Source: JAICMB01 sp963838885 (GTDB lineage: Bacteria > Acidobacteriota > Terriglobia > Bryobacterales > Bryobacteraceae). Taken from it: a DNA stretch of 64,000 nt. The stretch spans positions 1 to 64,000 of the forward strand of contig CAWITB010000060.1 of NCBI GenBank assembly GCA_963838885.1, read 5' to 3'. Every line of letters begins with the position of its first letter. The first letter of the stretch is position 1. A program made the position numbers and the translations under genes. The notes below the pieces were generated by a model. It was not told the DNA's origin. It did not search any database and was given only the letters and a program-made list of their open reading frames with translations. Shown here in pieces: positions 18,655 to 27,968 of this stretch.

Positions 18655-20547
18655 ATGCGATTACTCGCAATTACTGCGCTGTTGTGCGGCGCCGCTCTTG
18701 GGGCGAATGCGCCGGACGATCTATTGCGCTGGATGGATGCAATCGCGCAGCGCCAGCTCGATCGCCGCGCCGCGGTAATCGAGCGCATCACAACACCGGC
18801 GCAGGCTCGCGAGCGGCAGAAATTCGTACGCGAGAAAGTGATCGCGCTGATCGGAGGATTGCCGGAGTACTCCGGGCCTCTGCGCGCGCGCATCACGGGG
18901 CGCATTCAAGAACCCGGGTTCGCGATCGAGAAGATCGTTTGGGAGAGTCTACCGGGGTTCTACGTTACGGCCAACCTCTATCGGCCCGATAAACCCGGCC
19001 GGCTTCCGGCTGTCCTGCTTCCGCTGGGGCATTGGGACTACGGCAAACCCGCGGTGCAGCTCATCGCGGGAAATCTGGCGCTGAAGGGATTCGTGGTGCT
19101 CGCCTACGATCCTATCGGCCAAGGCGAGCGCTTGCAGGCATACGACCGGCGCATCGAGGCCTCGTTGCTGGGACCTTCTACCGAACAGCATTTTCTCGCC
19201 GGCGCGAAAGACATACTCATCGGCAAGAGCTTCGCGCGCGACCGGATTTTCGACGCCAAGCGCGCGCTCGATTATTTGGTGACTCGGCCGGAAGTGGATA
19301 AAGATCGCATCGGCGCCACGGGTTGCTCCGGCGGCGGCACGCTGACCACATACATTGCCGCGCTCGATCCGCGCATCAAGGTTGCCGCGCCGGCTTGCTA
19401 CATCACATCGTTTCGCGAGCTGTTTCACGGGGCCGTGGGCGATTCGGAGCAGAGCATTCCTGGGTTCCTTTCATCGGGTCTCGATCAAGTGGATTTTGTA
19501 GAATCCTTCGCGCCGAAGCCCTGGCTGATAGGATCGACGGAACAGGATTTCTTTCCAATCGCCGGGACCAAGATGGCGTATGAGGAAGCGGCGCACTGGT
19601 ATAGCATCTTCGATGCCGGCGAGCGAGTGAAGTGGGTTGTCGGCCCGGGCGGGCATGGCACGCCCTTGGTTGTGCGCGAAGCCATCTACGAATGGATGAT
19701 TCGCTGGCTGAACAATGGTGAGGGATCGGCGAAGGAGCAGGACATATCGTTGCTGCCGTCGTTCAAATTATGGGCCACCCCGGCGGGACAAGTTTCCGAT
19801 CTGCCGGCCAGCCGCGACATCTATGGGGTGATTCGGGAGCGCTTTGAAAAAGAGAAGACGCACGGGAGCAAAGAGGCGCTCTTGAACGCTCTCACCCATT
19901 GGATGGCGGGCCCGGAGGGCGCCCCCGAATTCGCTCCCACTGCGCAAGAACCCGTCGTCCCCGAGCAATCGCCGGCCAAACACCCGGCAGTGCTGCTCAT
20001 TGATACGCGGGCGAATCCGGCGCTGGACGCAAGAGCGCGCCGGCTCGCCAATGCAGGCAACATCGTTGAGGTATTTTTTCCGCGCGGATTGCCGGAGCCG
20101 GTCGACGCGGGCCACCCCTTCTCGGGCGGCTGGATCATGAACACGCGCGCGTGGCTGATCGGCGCCAATCTGCCGGGCATGCGCGCGCACGACATCGTGA
20201 ACGCGGTCGCCGCGCTCGCATCGCGCAACGACGTGGACGGCTCGCAAGTTCGCGCGGAAGCGGACGGCATCGCCGGAATCTGGCTTTTGATGGCCGCGGC
20301 CGTCGATCCCCATATCCAGTCCGTCACTCTGCGCGGAACGCCCTACTCCTTACGCGCGGCGCTTCGTGAGCAGCTTGCGCGCGATCTGCATAATGCCGCG
20401 CTTCCCGGCTTCGCGCTGAAGTGGGATCTCGCGGATCTCGTCGCCATCATCCAGCCGCGCAAGGTGACCTGGATCGATCCATCGGACTGGATGGAGCATG
20501 TCAAGCCGCTCCCCGGCGATTACCAATACTCGCCCGCTGAACAGTAA
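18655..20547 (+). CDS. Secreted alpha/beta hydrolase (acetyl-xylan-esterase/dienelactone-hydrolase-like)
   Basis: A 630-residue exported protein with an 18-residue signal peptide (MRLLAITALLCGAALGAN). The hydrolase domain (about 60-350) has the nucleophile elbow GATGCSGGGTL, an acid in STEQDFFPIAG and the histidine in GPGGHGTPL, forming a likely Ser-Asp-His triad. Around 260 further residues contain a degenerate second hydrolase-like unit (NTRAWLIGANLPGMRAHDIV). Relatives in Acidobacteria act on acylated polysaccharides or unknown esters. A GAAAAGG ribosome site precedes the ATG. Its end faces the end of the permease gene with nine bases between them. Confidence 0.85.
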   Translation: MRLLAITALLCGAALGANAPDDLLRWMDAIAQRQLDRRAAVIERITTPAQARERQKFVREKVIALIGGLPEYSGPLRARITGRIQEPGFAIEKIVWESLPGFYVTANLYRPDKPGRLPAVLLPLGHWDYGKPAVQLIAGNLALKGFVVLAYDPIGQGERLQAYDRRIEASLLGPSTEQHFLAGAKDILIGKSFARDRIFDAKRALDYLVTRPEVDKDRIGATGCSGGGTLTTYIAALDPRIKVAAPACYITSFRELFHGAVGDSEQSIPGFLSSGLDQVDFVESFAPKPWLIGSTEQDFFPIAGTKMAYEEAAHWYSIFDAGERVKWVVGPGGHGTPLVVREAIYEWMIRWLNNGEGSAKEQDISLLPSFKLWATPAGQVSDLPASRDIYGVIRERFEKEKTHGSKEALLNALTHWMAGPEGAPEFAPTAQEPVVPEQSPAKHPAVLLIDTRANPALDARARRLANAGNIVEVFFPRGLPEPVDAGHPFSGGWIMNTRAWLIGANLPGMRAHDIVNAVAALASRNDVDGSQVRAEADGIAGIWLLMAAAVDPHIQSVTLRGTPYSLRAALREQLARDLHNAALPGFALKWDLADLVAIIQPRKVTWIDPSDWMEHVKPLPGDYQYSPAEQ

Positions 20548-20556
20548 TGAACCCGC

Positions 20557-22959
20557 TTATTCATGCCTGAGAGCGCGCATCGGATCGACGCGCGCGGCGC
20601 GCCGCGCCGGCCAGAAGCACGCTTGCAAACCGGCGGAGAGCAACAGCGCCGCCATGGCGCCGAACGACAGCGGGTCGAACGGCGAAACGCCCCAGATCTG
20701 TTTCGAAAGCAGATGAACCGTGCACAAGCTTCCGATCAGCCCCGCCGCGACGCCGCCCGCGAGCAGCCGAAATCCGCGGCCGATCACCATTCCCGTAATA
20801 TCTGAAAGCGTAGCGCCGAGCGCCATGCGCACGCCGATCTCCTGCGTCTGTTGCGACACCAGGTGGGACATGACGCCGTACACCCCGATTGCGGCAAGCG
20901 TCAATCCCATGAACGCGAACAACGCAAACAGGACCAAGTTGAACCGCGGGCCTGCATAAACCCACTGATCGAGCGCGGTATCGAGTGCCTGCACCTGCAT
21001 AACGGGCTGATCCTTATCCATGGCATACACCTGGTCTCGCACGGCGTTCGCCAGCGCCATCGGTTGCAAATCCGTCGAGAGAAGCAGCGTGTCCGACATG
21101 CCGGCGATGGTGTAGGGGATGTAGATCTCCGGCATCCTCTCTTCGCCCATGATGTTGTTTACCGCGTCTCGAACTACGCCCACGATCTGAAACGAATCGT
21201 CCGGCAGGTGAAACTGTGGACCGAGCAGGCGAGGCAGACGCGCGGTGCGGCCGAGGGCATCATGGCCGCCGAAATAACGATCTACAAGCGCCCGATTCAC
21301 GACGCACAGGCGCCGCTTGGCGGCCACCTCCGCGGGGGTGAACATACGGCCCTCGAGTAACGGTATGCCGAGCGCGGCGGTGTATGCTGCGTTGGTCTGC
21401 TGAATTTCGACCGGGCGGGTATCACGGGCGCCAGCGCCGGTCTCGAGCGGAGACAACCAGTTTCCGAAGGGATGCATGCTGGTGTTCAGACCGACGGCGC
21501 GCACGCCGGGCAGGGCCCGGGTGCGCCGCAGTAGCTCTTCAAAGAAAGCATTGCGCCGCGCCGCGTCGCGATAGCGCTCCGGCGCGAGCGGGATGGACAT
21601 GGTCAGCACCCGATCGGAACGGAACCCGAGGTCCTGGCCCTGCCTTGCAATCAGGGTGCGAATCATGAGGCTGGCCGTTACCAGGAGCATGAGAGAAAGC
21701 GCGACCTCCCCGACAACCAGTCCATTGCGCAATCGCCCCTGCGCCGATGACCCGGAGATGCCGCGGCCAGTCTGCTTGAGCGGATTCGCGAGATCGCGCC
21801 CGGCGGTGTGCAGCGCGGGCGCAAGGCCGAATAAAATTGAGGTCGCGATCGAAACGCCGAGCGCGAACAGCAGCACGGGCATTGCCATGGCGATGTGGGA
21901 TTCATCGGGAATCGTTCCCGGCGGCATAATCGCCACGATGGCGTCGAGGGCGGCGTAGGCGAGCGCGACGCCAATCGCGCCGGCCGCGAGCGCCAGGACC
22001 AGACTTTCACTCAGGAGCTGCCGCAGCAAGCGGGCGCGCGAGGCTCCCAGCGAGCCGCGAATGGCCATTTCCTTTTGCCGCGATGCGCCTTTCGATAGCA
22101 GCAGGTTCGAGACATTCGAACAGGCGATGAGCAACAGCAATGCCCCCGCGCCGAACAGGATCCATATCCCCCGCTGGATGCTGCCCGGGAATGTTTCTTT
22201 GAACGAGAGCAGTCCAACGCGCCAGCGATCGGGAAAATCGCTGGGAAATTGCCCTTTCAAATCCGCGACGATCGGCTGCAAATCGGCCTCGGCTTGCGCT
22301 GCTGTTACGCCCGGCTTGAGACGCCCGAGTACATGGACAAACCGGATGCCCTCCACGGGCTGTCCGCGATGGTAGACGATGGGTAGGTAAACGTCGGCCC
22401 CGCGCCACATGAAGCGTTGGGGCATCACGCCAACAACCGTCCGCATTTCGCCGTTCAGCAGCATCTGCCGTCCGAGTGCGTCGCCGGCGCCGCCGAATTG
22501 CCGCTGCCAAAACTTATAGCCCAGCACCGCAACCGCCGGAGCATCGGCCGCGCCATCCGCGGGGGCAATCGCGCGACCAAGGAGTGGCGGAACCCCTAGT
22601 ACCTGAAACGTATTGGTCGTCACGTAGTTGCCGCGCACACGCAGCGGCAAGCCTCGCCCGGTCCAACGAACATCGCTTATCGTCGAGGCAATGACGCCAT
22701 TAAAGATTTTGCTGCGCTGCGCGATTTCGAGATACTCGTCGGGCGTGTAATAGACGTTGTAAGCGCGGCTGCGCTGGTCTTGGACCTTCACGCTCATCAG
22801 CGTGTCGACGTCCTTGTACGGAAATGGGTCGATCACGACCGCGTAGAGAACGCTGTACACGGCCGTGGTCGCCATGATGCCGAGCGCCAGCGATGTCACC
22901 GCTACCGCGGTGAAGCCCGGATGAGTTTTCAAACTGCGGACGGCGTGCCGGAAATCCAT
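20557..22959 (-). CDS. ABC-type orphan permease, FtsX/MacB-like (ADOP type)
   Basis: An 800-residue permease made of two FtsX/MacB units. Each unit has a transmembrane helix, a large periplasmic MacB_PCD domain, and a three-helix FtsX bundle; the first bundle contains LIACSNVSNLLLSKGASRQKEMAIR GSL-type sequence (split here by a space) and the second MGLTLAAIGVYGVMSHLVSQ. No ATPase gene is adjacent, which is typical of the acidobacterial duplicated orphan permeases. This copy begins directly with MDFRHAVRSLKTHPGFTAVA and lacks the 80-residue soluble head seen in the copy at 24001-26647. Upstream lies only insertion-sequence debris. The transported or extruded substrate is unknown. Confidence 0.9.
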   Translation of the reverse strand: MDFRHAVRSLKTHPGFTAVAVTSLALGIMATTAVYSVLYAVVIDPFPYKDVDTLMSVKVQDQRSRAYNVYYTPDEYLEIAQRSKIFNGVIASTISDVRWTGRGLPLRVRGNYVTTNTFQVLGVPPLLGRAIAPADGAADAPAVAVLGYKFWQRQFGGAGDALGRQMLLNGEMRTVVGVMPQRFMWRGADVYLPIVYHRGQPVEGIRFVHVLGRLKPGVTAAQAEADLQPIVADLKGQFPSDFPDRWRVGLLSFKETFPGSIQRGIWILFGAGALLLLIACSNVSNLLLSKGASRQKEMAIRGSLGASRARLLRQLLSESLVLALAAGAIGVALAYAALDAIVAIMPPGTIPDESHIAMAMPVLLFALGVSIATSILFGLAPALHTAGRDLANPLKQTGRGISGSSAQGRLRNGLVVGEVALSLMLLVTASLMIRTLIARQGQDLGFRSDRVLTMSIPLAPERYRDAARRNAFFEELLRRTRALPGVRAVGLNTSMHPFGNWLSPLETGAGARDTRPVEIQQTNAAYTAALGIPLLEGRMFTPAEVAAKRRLCVVNRALVDRYFGGHDALGRTARLPRLLGPQFHLPDDSFQIVGVVRDAVNNIMGEERMPEIYIPYTIAGMSDTLLLSTDLQPMALANAVRDQVYAMDKDQPVMQVQALDTALDQWVYAGPRFNLVLFALFAFMGLTLAAIGVYGVMSHLVSQQTQEIGVRMALGATLSDITGMVIGRGFRLLAGGVAAGLIGSLCTVHLLSKQIWGVSPFDPLSFGAMAALLLSAGLQACFWPARRAARVDPMRALRHE

Positions 22960-23298
22960 GTCGGTCGCTTCATTATCAAATACGGTCGAGGCGCAAAAGA
23001 GTTACAGGGCTACTGTCGCGACAAAATGAGAAGTTCCTAATTGGGCAAATAGTTCAACAGCCGCCTGAGGCGGACAACGAAGCATGAAAATGAGGCTGAG
23101 GCGCGGGATGCGCTAAGAAGAGAGTGCGCGAAGGATATAGGCCGTGACTTTTGTTGGCGCTGTGAGAGCCCGACAAGTAGTTTGGTTGGGATGCCAGTGT
23201 GCACAAGGAATTGTCGCAGAGGCTTGCCGTTGAGGCGAGCGGAAGCACGCAGGAGAGACGAATCAAAGAGGGTCCTCCGGAGCGCATCAGGAGGCGCT
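22960..23298 (+). other. Non-coding stretch upstream of an IS110-type remnant
   Basis: No gene is convincing here. The last 250 bases have the position of the long 5' non-coding end that precedes the recombinase gene in IS110-type elements, which in intact elements encodes the bridge RNA. A good ribosome site (AGGAG) lies just before the ATG at 23299, inside a small hairpin of AGCGC and GCGCT. Whether any bridge-RNA fold survives cannot be judged by eye. Confidence 0.3.
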
Positions 23299-23463
23299 AT
23301 GGAAGTGGTTCACCCGCGTTGCTGCGGAATCGACGTGCATCAGGCCAGTCTGGCGGTGTGCGTTGTGGTCAAACAAAAGGGCACAAGCGAAACATAGGCT
23401 GTGTTGTGGAACCACCACGGCAGAGCTTCTACGACGAGCCGATTGGCTGCATGGCCGGAAATG
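23299..23463 (+). mobile_element. IS110-family transposase, N-terminal fragment (frameshifted)
   Basis: From the ATG the frame reads MEVVHPRCCGIDVHQASLAV, which is the RuvC-like DEDD start of IS110 transposases (usually ..CAGIDVHK..V.ACV). It stops at 23397. The next frame then gives GTTTAELLRRADWLHGR, the expected continuation (FGTTT.ELL.LADWL), before another stop at about 23463. The rest of the transposase is absent. This is a decayed fragment of about 55 codons out of some 350 to 400. Confidence 0.72.
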
Positions 23464-23697
23464 AAGCGTCGCAGGGTGCGCATCGAACTGCGCCTCGACG
23501 GCGCTTTGAAAGCGCGCTATGAAGGCGGCGCGGTGGCTTTCTGCGAGTGTGGCCCGGAGGTTGCGGCGCCCGCGGGTTCCTCGAAACCGGTCCGCAAAGA
23601 TCACAACGCGGGTGGTAAGAGCCGTTGGATGCAGGGTTTCTTCGACCGGCCGAGTCCGGCGCTGTGGCAGGCCATCGGCTCGGATGCGAAAGCGTGA
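23461..23697 (+). mobile_element. C-terminal fragment of a second, unrelated transposase
   Basis: Immediately after the IS110 fragment the frame reads RVRIELRLDGALKARYEGG, then KPVRKDHNAGGKSRWMQGFF and DRPSPALWQAIG before a stop. The lysine/arginine-rich tail with a K-x-R-W/F-D-R-P-P-LW ending resembles the C-termini of ISNCY/IS481-like integrase-type transposases, which have an xGxLxxRxxGxYL beta segment followed by such a tail. The catalytic DDE part is missing. The family call rests on motif memory only. Confidence 0.5.
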
Positions 23698-24000
23698 GTG
23701 GGAAGGGAGCGGGCAAAACCTCATTTGGAACGCCGGGCAAAAAGCGCCCGGCGATCTTCGGGTACACGCCGATAGAACAGCAAAGCTCTCTCAGCGTATT
23801 GGCACGCCAAGAGGGCTTCCGGCCGTTTCTTCGGAGCCAGCCCCGTCGCATCGGCCTTGGGAGTTCACGCCAGGCGCAACCCCGGCGTGACCAGTCAACT
23901 TATCATGGGTGGTCTGCTCGGCCACTAAAAACCGGAACTCTCTATTTTGCCGGAAAGCGGAACCTTCTATTTTGCCTTGACGCGCCGGTCCGAGGCACTC
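23698..24000. other. Non-coding insertion-sequence debris
   Basis: This 300-base stretch between the transposase tail and the next permease holds no supported gene. It ends in two near-identical direct repeats (annotated separately) of the sort that form transposase-binding ends. Confidence 0.45.
23934..23976. repeat. Two 18-base direct repeats, likely transposon end
   Basis: GGAACTCTCTATTTTGCC at 23934-23951 and GGAACCTTCTATTTTGCC at 23959-23976 differ at two positions and are spaced 25 bases apart. Tandem short repeats in non-coding DNA beside a transposase fragment are typical of the multiple transposase-binding sites at insertion-sequence ends. The matching opposite end was not found on the other side of the debris. 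Confidence 0.5.
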
Positions 24001-26647
24001 CTATTCGGAGCGCAGCGCGATTAACGGATCGACGCGCGTGGCGCGGCGGGCAGGGATGTAGCTCGCGGCCAAGCAGACTATGGCCAGCAGTAGGGCGGTG
24101 GCCGCGAAGGTGATTGGGTCGCCCGGGGTAATCTCGAAAAGCAGAGATTTCAGAACCCGTGTGGAGACGGCGGCGCCCGCGAGACCGATGCCGAGGCCGA
24201 TCGCGGCCAGGCGCATGCCATGTGCGGTCACCTGGTGTTTCAGGGCGGCGGGATCGGCGCCGAGGGCGAGCTTTACGCCCATTTCACGCGTGCGCTGCTC
24301 GACCGAGTACGTCATGACCCCGTAGACTCCGCTCATTGCCAGAAGAACGGCGACGATCGCGAAGGCGCTCAGCAGGGCGGTCTGGAAGCGCTGGCGCGCG
24401 AAGGAGTCGCCAATCCACTGCTCCATCGTTTTGACGTCGTAGACCGGCTGGTCCGGCCGCAGCGACTGGATGGCTGCGACCACGGCCGGCGCGAGCGACC
24501 CGGGGTTACTCCTGGTGCGGATGACAAACGATCCGAACGAGAGAGGTAGTTCCGATTGCGGGTAGTAGACCATGGGATAAAGCGCGCCACCGAGCGCCAC
24601 GGTCTTGGCGTCGCCGACTACGCCGATGATCCGCAGGGGGCGGTCGTCGCCCATGTCCACGATCAGGCGCTGTCCGAGCGGATCGCCTGCGCCGAACATG
24701 TCTTTGACGAGTTTCTGGCTGACGATGATCGTCAGCGGCGCGCCCGGCGCATTATCGGCCTGGGTGAAAAGGCGGCCGGCGAGCAGGGGGATGCGCATGG
24801 TTTCGAAATACCCTGGCTGAACCACTCTCACGTCCGTGCCGTGCCCTTGGCCGGGAGGATCAGGGGGACGGCCGGCGACCGCGAAATCAGTGGCCGCGCC
24901 CAGTCCGGCAAATGGGAGGAAGGTGATGAAGCCGGCCCGCTCCACGCCGGGGAGCTGGTTGAGCCGTTCGACAATCTCGCGGCACAGCGCGGCCAACTTG
25001 GCGTTTTCGATGTGGCCGCTGATGCTCACGGAGGCGGTAAGAACGTTATGAGGATCAAAACCGGTAGGGACGGCAGAGAGGTGGACGAGGCTCTGCAGCA
25101 GCAGAGCGGCTGCTGTCAAAAGGACGAGCGCGAGAGCCACTTCCGATACCACGAAGACGCCTCGCAGACGCGCGCCGCGCACATCTTGCATGAATCCCCG
25201 GCCCCCTTCCTTAAGAGCAGCGCTCAAATTCAACCGCAGAGCCGCGAAAGCAGGCGCGATTCCGAACAGCACTCCGGTCAACACGCTGGCGAGCAGCGAA
25301 AAGATCACAACCGCCGCGTTCAAACCGGCGGATTGGAGGCGGGTGAGGTCCTGCGGACCGTAGACCTGAATCAAACGGATGGCGAAGCGGGCGGCGGCCA
25401 CGCCAAGGACGCCCCCGCATAGAGCCAGGGTCAGGCTTTCGATCAGCAGCAGCCGAAGCAGGCGGCCGGCGCTGGCCCCGATGGCGGTCCGAATGGCGAT
25501 TTCGCGCTCACGCACCGTGGCGCGGGCGAGCAGCAGATTCGCGACATTGGCGCAGGCGATCAGCAGAACCAGGCCGACCGCTGCCATCAGAATCCACAGA
25601 GCCGTTTGGGCGCCCCCCGCGAAATGCTCCGCCATCGGTACGAGCTCCACGCCCCAATAGCGGTTGAACTCTGGATATTCTGCTTCGAGCTGGCGCGCGA
25701 TGGCGCTCATTTCCTTTTGCGCGGACGCCACCGAGACGCCCGCTTTCAAGCGGCCTGCCACGCGCAGAAAGCGACCTGCTTTGTTGCGCCAGTCGCGGTT
25801 TGGAAGCTGGGCCGGCGTCAGCACGTCGAGCGGCGTTCCGAGCCAGGGAAAGCCCGCGGGCAGGACTCCGATTATTGTGAACGAGGCATTGTCGAGCGTG
25901 ATCGCCTGGCCGATCGCGGAACGGCTGGCGCCAAATCTTTCCACCCACAGCTTATGGCTGATAAGCGCCACATGCGGACCGCCGGCGCGAGCTTCCGCCG
26001 GCAAGAACGAGCGTCCCAGCAACGGCTGTTCGCCCAGCATCGCGAGAAAATCGGCGCTGACCGAAATGCCTTTCAACTCCTCCGGCTGGCCGTGTCCAGT
26101 GAAGTTCCAGATCTGGTCCAGCACCAGGCAAAGGCGATCGAAGACATGGCTGCGCGCTTTCCAATCGAGATAGTCGGCCATGGCGACCACGTTTCTATGC
26201 AGGCCGTGTTTGGGATTGTTTTCCCATACCATGACGAGCTGCTCCGGCTGGCGATAGCCGATGGGTTGAAGAACCACGGCATCAACCAAGACTGAAGATC
26301 GTGGTGCAGCCACCGATGCCGAGCGCTAGCGTCACAATCCCGACTAGTGAAAACGCGGGATTATGGCGCAGCACGCGGCAGGCGTGGCGCAGATCGCTGG
26401 GGATTCCGGACAAAGGACGGTGAGGAGCCGGCGCTGAGACTTCGATGGCGCGGCCCAACGCGCGCCAATCCGCAAACTGCGACTTGGCGCGTTGCTCGGC
26501 TGCAGGTTCCGTCTCGCCTGCCTGGCGGGCCTCGCGATAGGCCTGTTCGAGCTGCGAGGCGAGCTCTTCGACGATGGAGCATTCGCGCTCCGGCGCGAGG
26601 CGCAGAGCGGGCAAATGCGCGCGCACATACTCTTTCCAGTCCGGCAT
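24001..26647 (-). CDS. ABC-type orphan permease with soluble N-terminal head (ADOP type), one frameshift
   Basis: The N-terminal part (26647-26282) has an 80-residue soluble head with acidic helix EELASQLEQAYREARQAGE, then a transmembrane helix NPAFSLVGIVTLALGIGG. The frame ends after CTTIFSLG; one base further the other frame continues VDAVVLQPIGYRQPEQLVMV. Removing one base near 26287 joins them into an 881-residue protein with two MacB_PCD/FtsX units (LIACANVANLLLARATVRER ... MSGVYGVMTYSVEQRTREMG). This head-plus-double-permease build, 10 bases downstream of padR and with a good AAGGAG site, is the hallmark of PadR-linked acidobacterial permeases. No ATPase is nearby. Confidence 0.9.
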
Positions 26648-26657
26648 TCGGTTCTCC

Positions 26658-27005
26658 TTAGGAGGGAAGGATACCGGCCACGCGGTCGAGCGCGCGGAGG
26701 AACTCGCGGAGGCTCTCGCGCTGGGCCTTCAGGACTTTGCGGCCCGCCTGCGTTATGCGGTAATAACGCTTGCGGCGCTCGTCCGGCTTTTCCACCCAGC
26801 GGCCTTCCACCCACTTGCGGGCCTCCATGCGATAGAGCATGGGATAAAGAGAAGCGACGTGAAATTCGAGCTTGCCCTCGCTGCGGAGCTCGATGAGCTT
26901 GGCGAGTTCGTAGCCGTGCCGTTGGCGCTGCTCTAGCAGGGAGAGAACAATCATCTCCGCGCTGCCTTTCTGGAGGGCCTTAGCGTACACACCCTTCTCA
27001 GCCAT
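26658..27005 (-). CDS. PadR-family transcriptional regulator
   Basis: A 115-residue winged-helix repressor of the PadR family. The segments LQKGSAEMIVLSLLEQRQRH then GYELAKLIE, VASLYPMLYRMEARKWVEGR and ERRKRYYRITQAGRKVLKAQ follow the standard PadR order. The ATG at 27005 fits best; a TTG three codons upstream lies inside the operator. It precedes the orphan permease by 10 bases and would control it. A perfect 9-base inverted repeat overlaps its own start codon, pointing to autoregulation. Confidence 0.93.
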   Translation of the reverse strand: MAEKGVYAKALQKGSAEMIVLSLLEQRQRHGYELAKLIELRSEGKLEFHVASLYPMLYRMEARKWVEGRWVEKPDERRKRYYRITQAGRKVLKAQRESLREFLRALDRVAGILPS

Positions 27006-27024
27006 ATGTATCAATGATACATAT
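27004..27024. promoter_or_regulatory. Putative PadR operator (9-base inverted repeat)
   Basis: ATATGTATC, a 3-base spacer AAT, and GATACATAT form a perfect palindrome. PadR-family operators commonly contain ATGTAT and ATACAT half-sites. The repeat covers two bases of the padR ATG and lies between padR and the divergent methyltransferase gene at 27045, so binding could block both. Confidence 0.7.
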
Positions 27025-27044
27025 ATGCGGAGCTTGTAGTCAAG

Positions 27045-27968
27045 ATGGTAAACTCCGGCTTGGCGACCGCGTTACCCGCCCACCTCCGGCTCGTGCGCCG
27101 TCTGCTGCGCTCACTTAACTATCATTTGACGTCGGCGCGCCGGCGCGACGTCGTGGAGCCGTTCGACGCGGAGCGGCTGGAGCAGGCGCGGCAGGCGTTG
27201 CAGCTCATGCCGGTTCCCGACGCCGGCGCGAAGGCTTATCTCGAAAAGCACATCCCACGATTAGCCCGTACCCTGGCGCTTGTACCGCCGCCGCAACACA
27301 CGGGCCGGGCGCTGGAGTTGGGCTGCTATATGCAGATTACGCCGCTCCTTGAACGGCTGTGCGGTTATCATGACGTGCGCGGAGCTTACTACGGCGCACC
27401 CGGCAGGACCGATCGCAAGACGGTGCAGTTGCCCGGCGGCGAATTCACTTGCTACGTCGATCATTTCGATGCGGAACGCGATCCATTCCCTTATCCCGAC
27501 GACCATTTCGATCTGGTGGTCGCGGGAGAAATCATCGAGCACCTGACCACGGACCCCATGCACATGCTGCTTGAAACGCGGCGCGTGCTTCACGAAGGCG
27601 GTTTCCTGCTGATCACCACTCCCAACGCCGGCAGCATTACGAGCGTGGCAAAAACGCTCGACGGACGGGATAACCCGCAGGTTTTCTTTTTGTATAAGCG
27701 GCCTATGCCGGGCGAGGAGCCGGAGATCGGACACGTGCGCGAATATACGGCCTATGAACTCGGCGAAGCGGTGAAGGCGGCGGGCTTCGAAGTGCAGCGG
27801 CTTTTCACGACTTTCATCGAGGAATTCGCCTCGCACCTGCCGCTGTTGAAGTTTCTGGAAGAGAACGGTTACGATATCGAGAATCGCGGGGAGCAGTCGT
27901 GGTGTCTGGCCGTAAAGCGCTCGTCGCTGCCCGTGAACCGCTATCCGTTTTTCATTTACAGCGACTGA
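27045..27968 (+). CDS. Class I SAM-dependent methyltransferase
   Basis: A 307-residue methyltransferase. The glycine-rich motif I is ALELGCYMQITPLLERL near residue 90, motif II/III is FDLVVAGEIIEHLTTDPM near residue 155, and the post-motif VLHEGGFLLITTPNAGS resembles UbiG/MetW-type enzymes that methylate sugars, quinones or lipids. The ATG lies 20 bases after the putative PadR operator and may share control. It converges with the membrane-protein operon, with the last 13 bases overlapping. The neighbouring glycan operon suggests a surface-polysaccharide substrate. Confidence 0.82.
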   Translation: MVNSGLATALPAHLRLVRRLLRSLNYHLTSARRRDVVEPFDAERLEQARQALQLMPVPDAGAKAYLEKHIPRLARTLALVPPPQHTGRALELGCYMQITPLLERLCGYHDVRGAYYGAPGRTDRKTVQLPGGEFTCYVDHFDAERDPFPYPDDHFDLVVAGEIIEHLTTDPMHMLLETRRVLHEGGFLLITTPNAGSITSVAKTLDGRDNPQVFFLYKRPMPGEEPEIGHVREYTAYELGEAVKAAGFEVQRLFTTFIEEFASHLPLLKFLEENGYDIENRGEQSWCLAVKRSSLPVNRYPFFIYSD

